Both the position numbers and the translations under genes were made by a program. A DNA stretch of 9,902 bases, from contig JALFHA010000275.1 in the NCBI GenBank assembly GCA_022776785.1, positions 1 to 9,902 on the forward strand, in the 5' to 3' direction. Numbering within the stretch: position 1 is the first letter of the stretch; every line of letters starts with the position of its first letter. Below the pieces are notes generated by a model. The model worked only from the letters and a program-made list of their open reading frames with translations. It made no database searches and was not told the origin of the DNA. Origin of the DNA: Clostridiales bacterium. GTDB lineage: Bacteria > Bacillota > Clostridia > Christensenellales > Aristaeellaceae. This document shows positions 1-4,921 of this stretch, one piece after another.

Positions 1-382
1 GCTCGGCGACCGCGTGAAGGAGGGCGATATCGTCATCCTCGACAGCCCGCACAAGATTCCGCCGTTCTCCCCGCTGAGCAACACGCCGGACGACCATCGC
101 CTGGTCATCGGTGAGGACAGCGCCAACTGGTTCGCCGACAAGAACGTCAAGTGCGTGGGCTTCGGCGACGGCGTGTCCATCGAGGACTGCGAGGCGAACG
201 TGAAGCCGTTCCACGACATCCTGATGGCGAAGAACATCGTGTTCCTGGAGGTGCTCAAGAACCTGGAGTACCTGGAGAAGGACACCTTCTTCATGGCCTA
301 CGCGCCGCTGCCCATCCTGGGCGCGGACTCCTGCCCGGTCCGCGCGTTCGCGATCGAGGGCCTGCCGGGCTTCGACGCCTGA
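1..382 (+). CDS. Cyclase family protein (kynurenine formamidase-like metal hydrolase), C-terminal part
   Basis: The 5' end is cut by the window edge: the frame is open from base 2 and 126 residues are visible before the TGA at 380-382. The fragment matches the C-terminal half of the cyclase/kynurenine formamidase family (PF04199): a GDxVxxxDS strand near its start, then a helix with a histidine (fragment residue 71), a FLEVLKNL strand (81-88) with a glutamate (83), and a PLPILGADSCPVRAFAI end (about 102-118). In known family members a C-terminal His and a Glu 12 residues apart complete the metal/catalytic site, and the same spacing is seen here. The N-terminal HxGTHxDxP metal motif lies outside the window. 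Members hydrolyse amide or ester bonds in small molecules such as N-formylkynurenine; the substrate here is unknown. It ends 23 bases before repeat copy A and has no evident functional link to the next gene. Confidence 0.8.
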   Translation, partial: LGDRVKEGDIVILDSPHKIPPFSPLSNTPDDHRLVIGEDSANWFADKNVKCVGFGDGVSIEDCEANVKPFHDILMAKNIVFLEVLKNLEYLEKDTFFMAYAPLPILGADSCPVRAFAIEGLPGFDA

Positions 383-608
383 ATTTCTTCGCACCCGCAT
401 TGGTGTGCGCGAAGCGAAGAAGGGGTTCGGGGACTGCGTCCCCGAGCGGGGTTTGGGGCCTGCGGCCCCAACGTATCCCATTTGAAAAAAGTTGTAGTGT
501 CAGAGCAGGCTGCGCAGAAGCCTACGATTGAAACGGGCTTAAGTTGCAAAGAAGGCTTCAAGCAAACAGTCGACTTCGTATCATAAACTTCTAAAACGGG
601 GGCAACCA
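383..608. other. Intergenic region between hydrolase and glycosyltransferase
   Basis: The first third holds repeat copy A. The rest (about 473-608) is less GC-rich than the genes. It contains no convincing -35/-10 pair: a TATCAT at 579-584 lacks a good -35 at the right distance. No coding sequence is supported. The start of the glycosyltransferase is preceded by a G-rich stretch (598-602) that can serve as a weak ribosome binding site. Confidence 0.5.
405..472 (+). repeat. Structured intergenic repeat, copy A (short form)
   Basis: This is the first of three related elements in the window. It opens with TGCGCGAAGCGAAGA (406-420), which is identical in all three copies. Two perfect hairpins follow: CGGGGAC-TGC-GTCCCCG (428-444) and TTGGGGCC-TGC-GGCCCCAA (453-471). 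It lacks the third segment (small ATTGC hairpin plus GTCAGG...CCTGAC stem) present in copies B and C. It begins about 22 bases after the stop of the hydrolase gene. No T-run follows the second hairpin, so it is not a typical intrinsic terminator. Confidence 0.8.
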
Positions 609-1628
609 ATGATGAAACTGCTTTCCATTGCCATTCCCAGCTACAACTCGCAGGACTACCTCCATCACGCGGTGGAAAGCCTGCTCCCCGGCGGCGAGGA
701 GGTCGAAATCCTCATCGTGGACGACGGCTCGAAGGATAACACGGCGCAGATCGCCGACGACTTCGAGCGGCGCTATCCCGGCATCGTCCGCGCCATCCAC
801 AAGGAGAACGGCGGCCACGGCGACGCGGTGATGTGCGGCCTTGCCAACGCGACGGGGCTGTACTTCAAGGTGGTCGATTCCGACGACTGGGTGGACGAGG
901 ACGCCTACCCGAAGGTGCTCGAGGCGCTGCGCGCGCATACGGCTCCGAAGGAGCAGCTCGACCTGCTGGTGTGCAACTACATCTACGACAAGGTGGGCGT
1001 GACGCACAAGCATGTCGTGCGCTACGGCAACGCCCTGCGCGAGGGCGAGGTGCTGACGTGGGACGACGTGGGGCGCTTTCAGGTCGGCCAGTACATGCTG
1101 ATGCACTCGACCATCTACCGCACGCAGCTGCTGCGGGACTGCGGCCTGAATCTGCCCAAGCACACCTTCTATGTGGATGACCTCTACGTCTATGTGCCGC
1201 TGCCGTATGTGCAGAAGCTCATGTACCTCAATCTCGATTTCTATCACTACTTCATCGGCCGCTCCGACCAGTCTGTGCAGGAGGACGTGATGATCCGCCG
1301 CATCGACCAGCAGCTGCTCGTCAACCGCCTGATGCTCGAGCGCGTGGACGTGATGCGCGTGGAGCCCAAGCGCAAGCGGCAGTACATGCTCAGCTATCTG
1401 GAGATCATCACCACAGTCTCCTCCATCCTGCTGCTCAAGGCTGGCACGCCGGAGCACCTCGCCAAGAAGGATGCGCTCTGGGCGGATATCCGGGAGAAAT
1501 ACCCGGAGGTTTACGCCAGCCTGCGCCGCAAGCCGCTGGGCATCGCCGTCAACTGGCATACCCGCGCCGGGCGCAGAATCGCGCTGTGCGGCTACGCCAT
1601 CAGCCAGAAAATTTTTGGCTTCAATTAA
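609..1628 (+). CDS. Family 2 glycosyltransferase
   Basis: This is a 339-residue cytoplasmic enzyme expected to transfer a sugar from a nucleotide-sugar donor. The N-terminal GT-A fold is clear: IAIPSYNSQDYL (7-18), the nucleotide-binding VDDGSKDNT (37-45), NGGHG (67-71) and the metal-binding DSDD (90-93). YVDD at 188-191 is a plausible acidic acceptor-side motif. The rest is basic and helical with no clear membrane helix, so the protein is probably soluble or peripheral. Two ATGs stand in tandem (609 and 612) behind a GGGGG stretch at 598-602; either could be used. The next gene makes UDP-galactofuranose, so transfer of galactofuranose or a nearby sugar of the same polymer is a reasonable inference, but donor and acceptor cannot be read from the sequence. 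Repeat copies flank the gene on both sides, and no clear promoter is visible upstream. Confidence 0.9.
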   Translation: MMKLLSIAIPSYNSQDYLHHAVESLLPGGEEVEILIVDDGSKDNTAQIADDFERRYPGIVRAIHKENGGHGDAVMCGLANATGLYFKVVDSDDWVDEDAYPKVLEALRAHTAPKEQLDLLVCNYIYDKVGVTHKHVVRYGNALREGEVLTWDDVGRFQVGQYMLMHSTIYRTQLLRDCGLNLPKHTFYVDDLYVYVPLPYVQKLMYLNLDFYHYFIGRSDQSVQEDVMIRRIDQQLLVNRLMLERVDVMRVEPKRKRQYMLSYLEIITTVSSILLLKAGTPEHLAKKDALWADIREKYPEVYASLRRKPLGIAVNWHTRAGRRIALCGYAISQKIFGFN

Positions 1629-1639
1629 GACGGTTTTTG

Positions 1640-1789
1640 TGCGCGAAGCGAAGATGGGGTCAAGGGGCGAAGTCCCTTGCGGGGTTCAGGGGCAGCGCCC
1701 CTGGGCAGGTTTTAGGGCGGCAGCCCTAACGGTTCCTGTTTGCGGAGCAATTTAGAAAAGCAGTCAGGGAGCGAAGCGTTACCTGACGG
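1640..1789 (+). repeat. Structured intergenic repeat, copy B (long form)
   Basis: This copy starts 12 bases after the glycosyltransferase stop with the shared 15-mer (1640-1654). Hairpins in order: CAAGGGGC-GAA-GTCCCTTG (1661-1679, one G-T pair); CAGGGGC-AGC-GCCCCTG (1687-1703, an extra module found only here); TTAGGGC-GGCA-GCCCTAA (1712-1729); TTGC-GGA-GCAA (1740-1750); and an outer stem GTCAGG/CCTGAC (1763-1787) enclosing GCGAAGC. The last 28 bases (1762-1789) are identical to copy C at 3686-3713. Stem sequences differ between copies but stay paired. Confidence 0.85.
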
Positions 1790-1881
1790 CGAGCCTTTTC
1801 AAACCAATGAGGACGGCGTGAAGAAATGCTCTCAGGATTGAAAGTAGGACAGCATCAAACGCAGTTACCGACCAAAAACAG

Positions 1882-1896
1882 CACGCCGTCGGCGTG
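1882..1896 (+). promoter_or_regulatory. Small hairpin in the glf leader
   Basis: CACGCC-GTC-GGCGTG forms a perfect 6-bp stem that ends 7 bases before the ribosome binding site of glf (GAAGGAA, 1904-1910). It could affect translation initiation, but a chance palindrome in GC-rich DNA is possible. The rest of the leader between repeat B and this hairpin (1790-1881) shows no convincing promoter. Confidence 0.3.
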
Positions 1897-1915
1897 AGAA
1901 AGCGAAGGAACGCCC

Positions 1916-3040
1916 ATGAAATACGATTACCTCATTGTCGGCGCAGGGCTGAGCGGCGCGGTGTTCGCGCGGCAGGCGGCGGACGCGGGCAAGCGCGTGC
2001 TCGTGCTCGAGAAGCGCGGCCATGTCGCAGGCAATGTGTATACGGAGAAAATCGAGGGCATCGAGGTGCACCGCTACGGCGCGCACATCTTCCACACCAA
2101 CGACGCGCGCGTATGGCAGTATGTGCAGCGGTTCGCGGAATTCAACCGCTACACCAACAGCCCTGTGGCTAACTACAAGGGTGAGCTGTACTCGCTGCCG
2201 TTCAACATGTACACGTTCAACAGAATGTGGGGCGTGAACACGCCTGCCGAGGCTGCCGCCGAAATCGAGCGCCAGCGCCGCGAGGCGGGCATCGAGCACC
2301 CACAGAACCTCGAGGAGCAGGCCATCTCCCTCGTCGGGCGGGACATCTTCGAGAAGCTCGTCAAGGGCTACACGGAAAAGCAGTGGGGCCGCGACTGCCG
2401 CGATCTGCCCGCCTTCATCATCAAGCGCCTGCCCGTGCGCCTGACGTTTGACAACAACTACTTCGACGCGCGCTATCAGGGCGTGCCCATCGGCGGCTAT
2501 ACCGCGATGATCGAGCGGATGCTCGAGGGCATCGAGGTGCGCGTGGGTACCGATTACCTTGAGGAAAAGGCGGCTTTTGACAGCGTGGCGGACAAGGTGG
2601 TCTATACCGGCCCGATTGACGCCTACTTCGGCCATTCGCTGGGCGCGCTGGAATACCGCTGCGTGCGCTTTGAGCATGAGATTCTGGATATGGACAACTA
2701 TCAGGGCAATGCCGTCGTCAACTACACGGACAGGGAGACGCCCTACACGCGCATCATCGAGCACAAGTGGTTCAACTTCGGCCGCGACGCGGAGGGCAAC
2801 GCCTTGCCGCACACCATCATCAGCCGCGAATACAGCCGGGAATGGAAGCGCGGCGATGACCCCTACTATCCCGTCAACGACGAGAAGAATTCCGCGCTCT
2901 ACCAGCGCTACAGGGCGTGGGCTGATGCGGAGAAAAACGTGATCTTCTGCGGACGGCTGGCGGAGTACCGTTATTTTGACATGGATGCCGTCGTTGCGCG
3001 GACGCTGGCGCTGTGCGATGAGGAGCTGGGCCGCGCATGA
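1916..3040 (+). CDS. glf: UDP-galactopyranose mutase
   Basis: This flavoenzyme interconverts UDP-galactopyranose and UDP-galactofuranose, the donor for galactofuranose-containing surface polysaccharides. The 374-residue length is typical. The N-terminal Rossmann motif GAGLSG (9-14) with E32 at the end of the second strand binds FAD. Family signatures follow: YGAHIFHT (54-61), KGYTEKQWG (150-158), KRLPVR and NNYFDARYQGVPIGGY (170-195), YTGPIDAYF (230-238), TRIIEHKWF (278-286) and the C-terminal GRLAEYRYFDMD (346-357). The arginines in KRLPVR and TRIIEHKW correspond to regions that hold the substrate diphosphate in studied enzymes. The ATG at 1916 has a good ribosome binding site, GAAGGAA (1904-1910), 5 bases upstream. 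The stop overlaps the start of the next gene (ATGA), which indicates an operon with translational coupling. Confidence 0.97.
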   Translation: MKYDYLIVGAGLSGAVFARQAADAGKRVLVLEKRGHVAGNVYTEKIEGIEVHRYGAHIFHTNDARVWQYVQRFAEFNRYTNSPVANYKGELYSLPFNMYTFNRMWGVNTPAEAAAEIERQRREAGIEHPQNLEEQAISLVGRDIFEKLVKGYTEKQWGRDCRDLPAFIIKRLPVRLTFDNNYFDARYQGVPIGGYTAMIERMLEGIEVRVGTDYLEEKAAFDSVADKVVYTGPIDAYFGHSLGALEYRCVRFEHEILDMDNYQGNAVVNYTDRETPYTRIIEHKWFNFGRDAEGNALPHTIISREYSREWKRGDDPYYPVNDEKNSALYQRYRAWADAEKNVIFCGRLAEYRYFDMDAVVARTLALCDEELGRA

Positions 3041-3558
3041 GCGCGGGGCATCCGGCGGGGCACATCCTCGCTCTGACGCTGGCGCTGCTGCTTCTCGCTG
3101 CGCCCGCACTGGCGGACAAGGCCCCCGCGGCGCAGGCGCTGGGCAGCGCGCAGGCCGCGAGTCACCTGCTCACACACCTCTACGCCCGCACGGACGGCTG
3201 GGACGGTGTGCCGCCCGCCCGCTGCGGGGACGAGACCTGCAGGGACTACGGCCATATCCACTGCTACGGACGGCGCGTCTCGCTCTGGGATACCCCCGCC
3301 AAGGGCGACAGCCGCGTGGCGTACTATCCCGGCGGGCTGGTCGGGCGCATCGGCCCCGATACGGAAATGGAGCTCGTAGGCGTGGTCGCCTACGAGGGAC
3401 AGTTTTACGCCAATCTGCGCATCTATGAGGATGGCAGGGCGGTGCTCTCGGGCTTCGCCAACGCGGATTATATCGGCTGCGACTGCGATGAGGGCTATGC
3501 GGGCTTTGAGGATGTGCCCGAATATGTGCATGATGTCGGGGCGTTCTCGCTCAAGTGA
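3037..3558 (+). CDS. Secreted Cys-containing protein with SH3-like region, unknown function
   Basis: The product has 173 residues. The start overlaps the glf stop by four bases (ATGA), and the frame gives a clean signal peptide: a hydrophobic run at about 10-22, with probable cleavage after ALA at 24-26. The mature part has five cysteines: three in a cluster at 63, 68 and 76 (CGDETC...HIHC) and a CDC pair at 148-150. An odd number in a secreted protein leaves at least one free cysteine unless the protein binds metal or pairs with a partner. Residues about 80-146 alternate short strands and turns (VSLWDTPAKGDSRVAYYP...YANLRIYEDG) and resemble a bacterial SH3-like domain, but this is an impression and not a firm family match. 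Coupling to glf suggests a cell-surface job linked to the polysaccharide. I do not recognise a named family. Confidence 0.8.
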   Translation: MSAGHPAGHILALTLALLLLAAPALADKAPAAQALGSAQAASHLLTHLYARTDGWDGVPPARCGDETCRDYGHIHCYGRRVSLWDTPAKGDSRVAYYPGGLVGRIGPDTEMELVGVVAYEGQFYANLRIYEDGRAVLSGFANADYIGCDCDEGYAGFEDVPEYVHDVGAFSLK

Positions 3559-3588
3559 TCCTGTTCTGCATGAAAAGATGGGGTAATA

Positions 3589-3713
3589 TGCGCGAAGCGA
3601 AGAAGGGAGTCCGAGGGACAATGTCCCTCGGGCAGGTTTGGGCGGCAGCCCAACGTACCTTATTGCGAAGCAATTCCGTAAAAGTAGTCAGGGAGCGAAG
3701 CGTTACCTGACGG
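3589..3713 (+). repeat. Structured intergenic repeat, copy C
   Basis: This copy starts 31 bases after the stop of the SH3-like gene with the shared 15-mer (3589-3603). Hairpins: CCGAGGGAC-AAT-GTCCCTCGG (3611-3631, 9 bp); TTGGGC-GGCA-GCCCAA (3638-3653); ATTGC-GAA-GCAAT (3662-3674); and GTCAGG...CCTGAC (3687-3711) with an internal GCGAAGC. Compared with copy B the first stem changes an A-T to a G-C pair and the third loses one A-T pair, so pairing is kept. GCGAAGC occurs three times here (3592, 3665, 3695). Confidence 0.85.
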
Positions 3714-3760
3714 GGAATCTGTGACAGCTCGATTTGAATTGAGAATAGTATGAAAACATC

Positions 3761-3799
3761 ACCGACCCGGAGCTGCTGTGCGGCATCGGGCCGGTTTTT
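3761..3799 (+). terminator. Possible intrinsic terminator
   Basis: ACCG-A-CCCG (3761-3769) can pair with CGGG-C-CGGT (3787-3795) with one internal mismatch, followed by five T (3795-3799). It would end transcription from the glf operon before the DUF2975 promoter. The loop is long (17 bases), so the call is tentative. Confidence 0.4.
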
Positions 3800-3857
3800 G
3801 TTGCGGGCGGCCTCAAACGCGCTCGTATAAACCTGCGGTGAGATTGCAAATCATAAA

Positions 3858-3882
3858 GTTTTTATCGAAAATCGATAAAAAC
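3858..3882. promoter_or_regulatory. Perfect inverted repeat, candidate operator of the DUF2975/XRE operon
   Basis: GTTTTTATCGA-AAA-TCGATAAAAAC is a perfect 11-3-11 inverted repeat. It ends 3 bases before the -35 box at 3886. It is AT-rich, with the core TATCGA/TCGATA, and lacks the GC-rich stem of a terminator, so a protein-binding site is more likely. Its position just upstream of the promoter fits an activator site or a repressor flanking the promoter. The XRE regulator encoded by this operon is the obvious candidate, by inference only. Confidence 0.6.
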
Positions 3883-3885
3883 AGA

Positions 3886-3914
3886 TTGACAAACGGTAAG
3901 TATGGGCGTATACT
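3886..3914 (+). promoter_or_regulatory. Sigma-A promoter of the DUF2975/XRE operon
   Basis: The -35 is TTGACA (3886-3891), a perfect consensus, with a 17-base spacer and the -10 TATACT (3909-3914). Transcription should start near 3921, giving a leader of about 14 bases that holds the ribosome binding site GAGGTGA (3922-3928). Confidence 0.85.
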
Positions 3915-3934
3915 GCTTTCCGAGGTGAGAGAAA

Positions 3935-4462
3935 ATGAAGCACAAGGGAAGCATACTCAATGAACGGAACATCTTCACCGTGCTGCGCGCGGCGACGATT
4001 GCCGCCGGGGTGATCGGCACGGCAATTGCTGCGCTGCTTATGTCAATCGGCGCGGACTGCCTGTACATGTCGCTGACGCTCTGCGAGGATGGAGAGAGCT
4101 GCGGCTGCTGGACGGCTGCGTCCGTCACAGGGCTGGCGACGGTGCTCTCCGTCAGCGTGTGCGCGTATATCGCGCTGGCGGCGTTCTACCGGATGTGCGG
4201 GCGGCTGCGCGAGGGCGGCGCGTTCACGCGGGAAAATGCCCGCACAATGGCGCGCATCGCCCGCTGCTTTGCCGCAGCGGCCGCGGCGCTGCTGCTCTGC
4301 ACGGCAGCGATGACGGTCATCTGGGGCGGCTTTGTGCTGCCGCATGTCTATTTGCTGCTGCTGGGACTCGCCTGCGCGGGCGCGGCGCTGCTGTGCAGGG
4401 CGCTGGCGCTGCTCGTGGGCCGCGCGGAGGACATGCAGCGCGAAAACGAGCTGACGATCTGA
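3935..4462 (+). CDS. DUF2975 family membrane protein
   Basis: This is a 175-residue integral membrane protein with four predicted helices at roughly 18-40, 62-86, 109-131 and 136-163. The hydrophilic segment between helices 2 and 3 carries GGAFTRENARTMARIARCF (94-112), the pattern typical of DUF2975 proteins. The first outside loop holds several cysteines (42, 50, 56, 58) that could form disulfides. Family function is not known. DUF2975 genes are commonly next to a small XRE regulator, as here: the regulator starts 14 bases after this stop. The ATG at 3935 follows GAGGTGA by 6 bases and a consensus promoter, so the start is well supported. A role as membrane partner or sensor for the regulator is inference. 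Confidence 0.85.
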   Translation: MKHKGSILNERNIFTVLRAATIAAGVIGTAIAALLMSIGADCLYMSLTLCEDGESCGCWTAASVTGLATVLSVSVCAYIALAAFYRMCGRLREGGAFTRENARTMARIARCFAAAAAALLLCTAAMTVIWGGFVLPHVYLLLLGLACAGAALLCRALALLVGRAEDMQRENELTI

Positions 4463-4476
4463 CGGGAGGCGCGGAA

Positions 4477-4698
4477 ATGATACGGATTGATCTGGACGTG
4501 ATGCTCGCCCGGCGGAAGATGAGCTTGACGGAGCTCTCCCAGCGGGTGGGCATCACGATGGCGAACCTGTCCATCCTCAAAAATGGACGGGCCAGGGCCG
4601 TGAGGCTGGAGACGCTCGACGCCATCTGCCGGGCGCTCGACTGCCAGCCGGGGGATATCCTCGTGTATGAGCGGGATGCGGGGCAGGAAAAGGAATAG
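4477..4698 (+). CDS. Small XRE-family transcriptional regulator (YozG-like)
   Basis: The product is 73 residues long and almost entirely a helix-turn-helix domain. It starts MIRIDLDVMLARRKMS, then TELSQRVGITMANLSILKNG (about 18-37) forms the HTH, and it ends with the Cro/C1-type signature TLDAICRALDCQPGDILVY. Length and sequence pattern match the YozG-like group of XRE proteins that accompany DUF2975 membrane proteins. The ATG at 4477 has GGGAGG (4464-4469) 7 bases upstream, which decides this start over an upstream in-frame extension that overlaps the DUF2975 gene. It is in one operon with that gene. It is likely an autoregulator, with the palindrome at 3858-3882 as a candidate site, which is not proven. 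Confidence 0.9.
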   Translation: MIRIDLDVMLARRKMSLTELSQRVGITMANLSILKNGRARAVRLETLDAICRALDCQPGDILVYERDAGQEKE

Positions 4699-4713
4699 GG
4701 TAGGAGAGAAAAA

Positions 4714-4753
4714 TCCCTCCCGCTTCGGGTACAGTGCCCGGCAGCGGGAGGGA
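4714..4753. terminator. Bidirectional terminator between XRE operon and feo operon
   Basis: TCCCTCCCGCT (4714-4724) and AGCGGGAGGGA (4743-4753) form a perfect 11-bp stem. A nested CGGG/CCCG (4726-4729 with 4737-4740) shortens the loop. On the minus strand the stem is followed directly by TTTTT (4713-4709), a strong terminator for the feo operon. On the plus strand it is followed by a looser T-rich tract (4756-4769), giving a weaker terminator for the XRE operon. It lies exactly between the convergent stops at 4698 and 4760. Confidence 0.9.
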
Positions 4754-4759
4754 AATTGT

Positions 4760-4921
4760 TTATTTCTTTACGGCGCGCTTGCGGCAGTCGCGGCACGCCC
4801 CTGCGCAGCGGGAGCAGTCCCCGCCGCAGGAGAAGAGCAGGCGGCGCTTTCTGATATAGCGCACGGCCAGCAGGGCGAGCACGAGCAGCAGCGCCAGCAC
4901 GGCGGCGGTGGCGAGGTTCAT
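4760..4921 (-). CDS. FeoB-associated Cys-rich membrane protein (53 aa)
   Basis: This short gene is the last of the feo operon. It encodes 53 residues: an N-terminal membrane helix (MNLATAAVLALLLVLALLAV, 1-20), a basic stretch RYIRKRR (21-27), then CGGDCSRCAGACRDC with five cysteines at 32, 36, 39, 43 and 46, and a basic tail. This is the pattern of the FeoB-associated Cys-rich membrane protein family (PF12669), small proteins encoded beside feoB in Firmicutes. Their exact role is unsettled; an accessory role in ferrous iron passage or in the Feo complex is suggested by the cysteines and context. The ATG (4921-4919) directly follows the feoB stop codon (4924-4922) as TAAATG, so translation is probably coupled; a G-rich stretch in the feoB end can act as ribosome binding site. 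Confidence 0.88.
   Translation of the reverse strand: MNLATAAVLALLLVLALLAVRYIRKRRLLFSCGGDCSRCAGACRDCRKRAVKK

Larger units (their letters stand above)
3559..3934. other. Intergenic region with repeat C, terminator-like hairpin, palindrome and promoter
   Basis: This 376-base stretch contains no supported gene. Order: repeat copy C (3589-3713), a spacer, a terminator-like hairpin (3761-3799), an AT-rich perfect inverted repeat (3858-3882), and the promoter and ribosome binding site of the DUF2975 gene. One frame between the TAG at 3746-3748 and the TGA at 3840-3842 reads like a protein end (ITDPELLCGIGPVFVAGGL) but has no start codon or ribosome binding site. It may be a gene remnant or chance. 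Confidence 0.6.

Noticed and set aside
151..531. Plus-strand open frame running through repeat copy A
   Set aside because: It overlaps the hydrolase gene in another frame and is low-complexity Arg/Gly/Pro; its end is only a translation of the repeat.
591..1559. 322-codon minus-strand open frame opposite the glycosyltransferase
   Set aside because: It is rich in Val, His and Leu without domains, and the plus strand has clear glycosyltransferase motifs.
1865..3109. 414-codon minus-strand open frame opposite glf
   Set aside because: The plus strand encodes a complete, motif-rich UDP-galactopyranose mutase; the antisense frame has no recognisable features.
405..3713. CRISPR-like array
   Set aside because: The repeated elements are over 1 kb apart, separated by genes, vary in length and consist of nested hairpins, so they are not a spacer array.
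3778..3963. 61-codon plus-strand open frame before the DUF2975 gene
   Set aside because: It crosses the palindrome, promoter and ribosome binding site of the DUF2975 operon and has no ribosome binding site or domain of its own.
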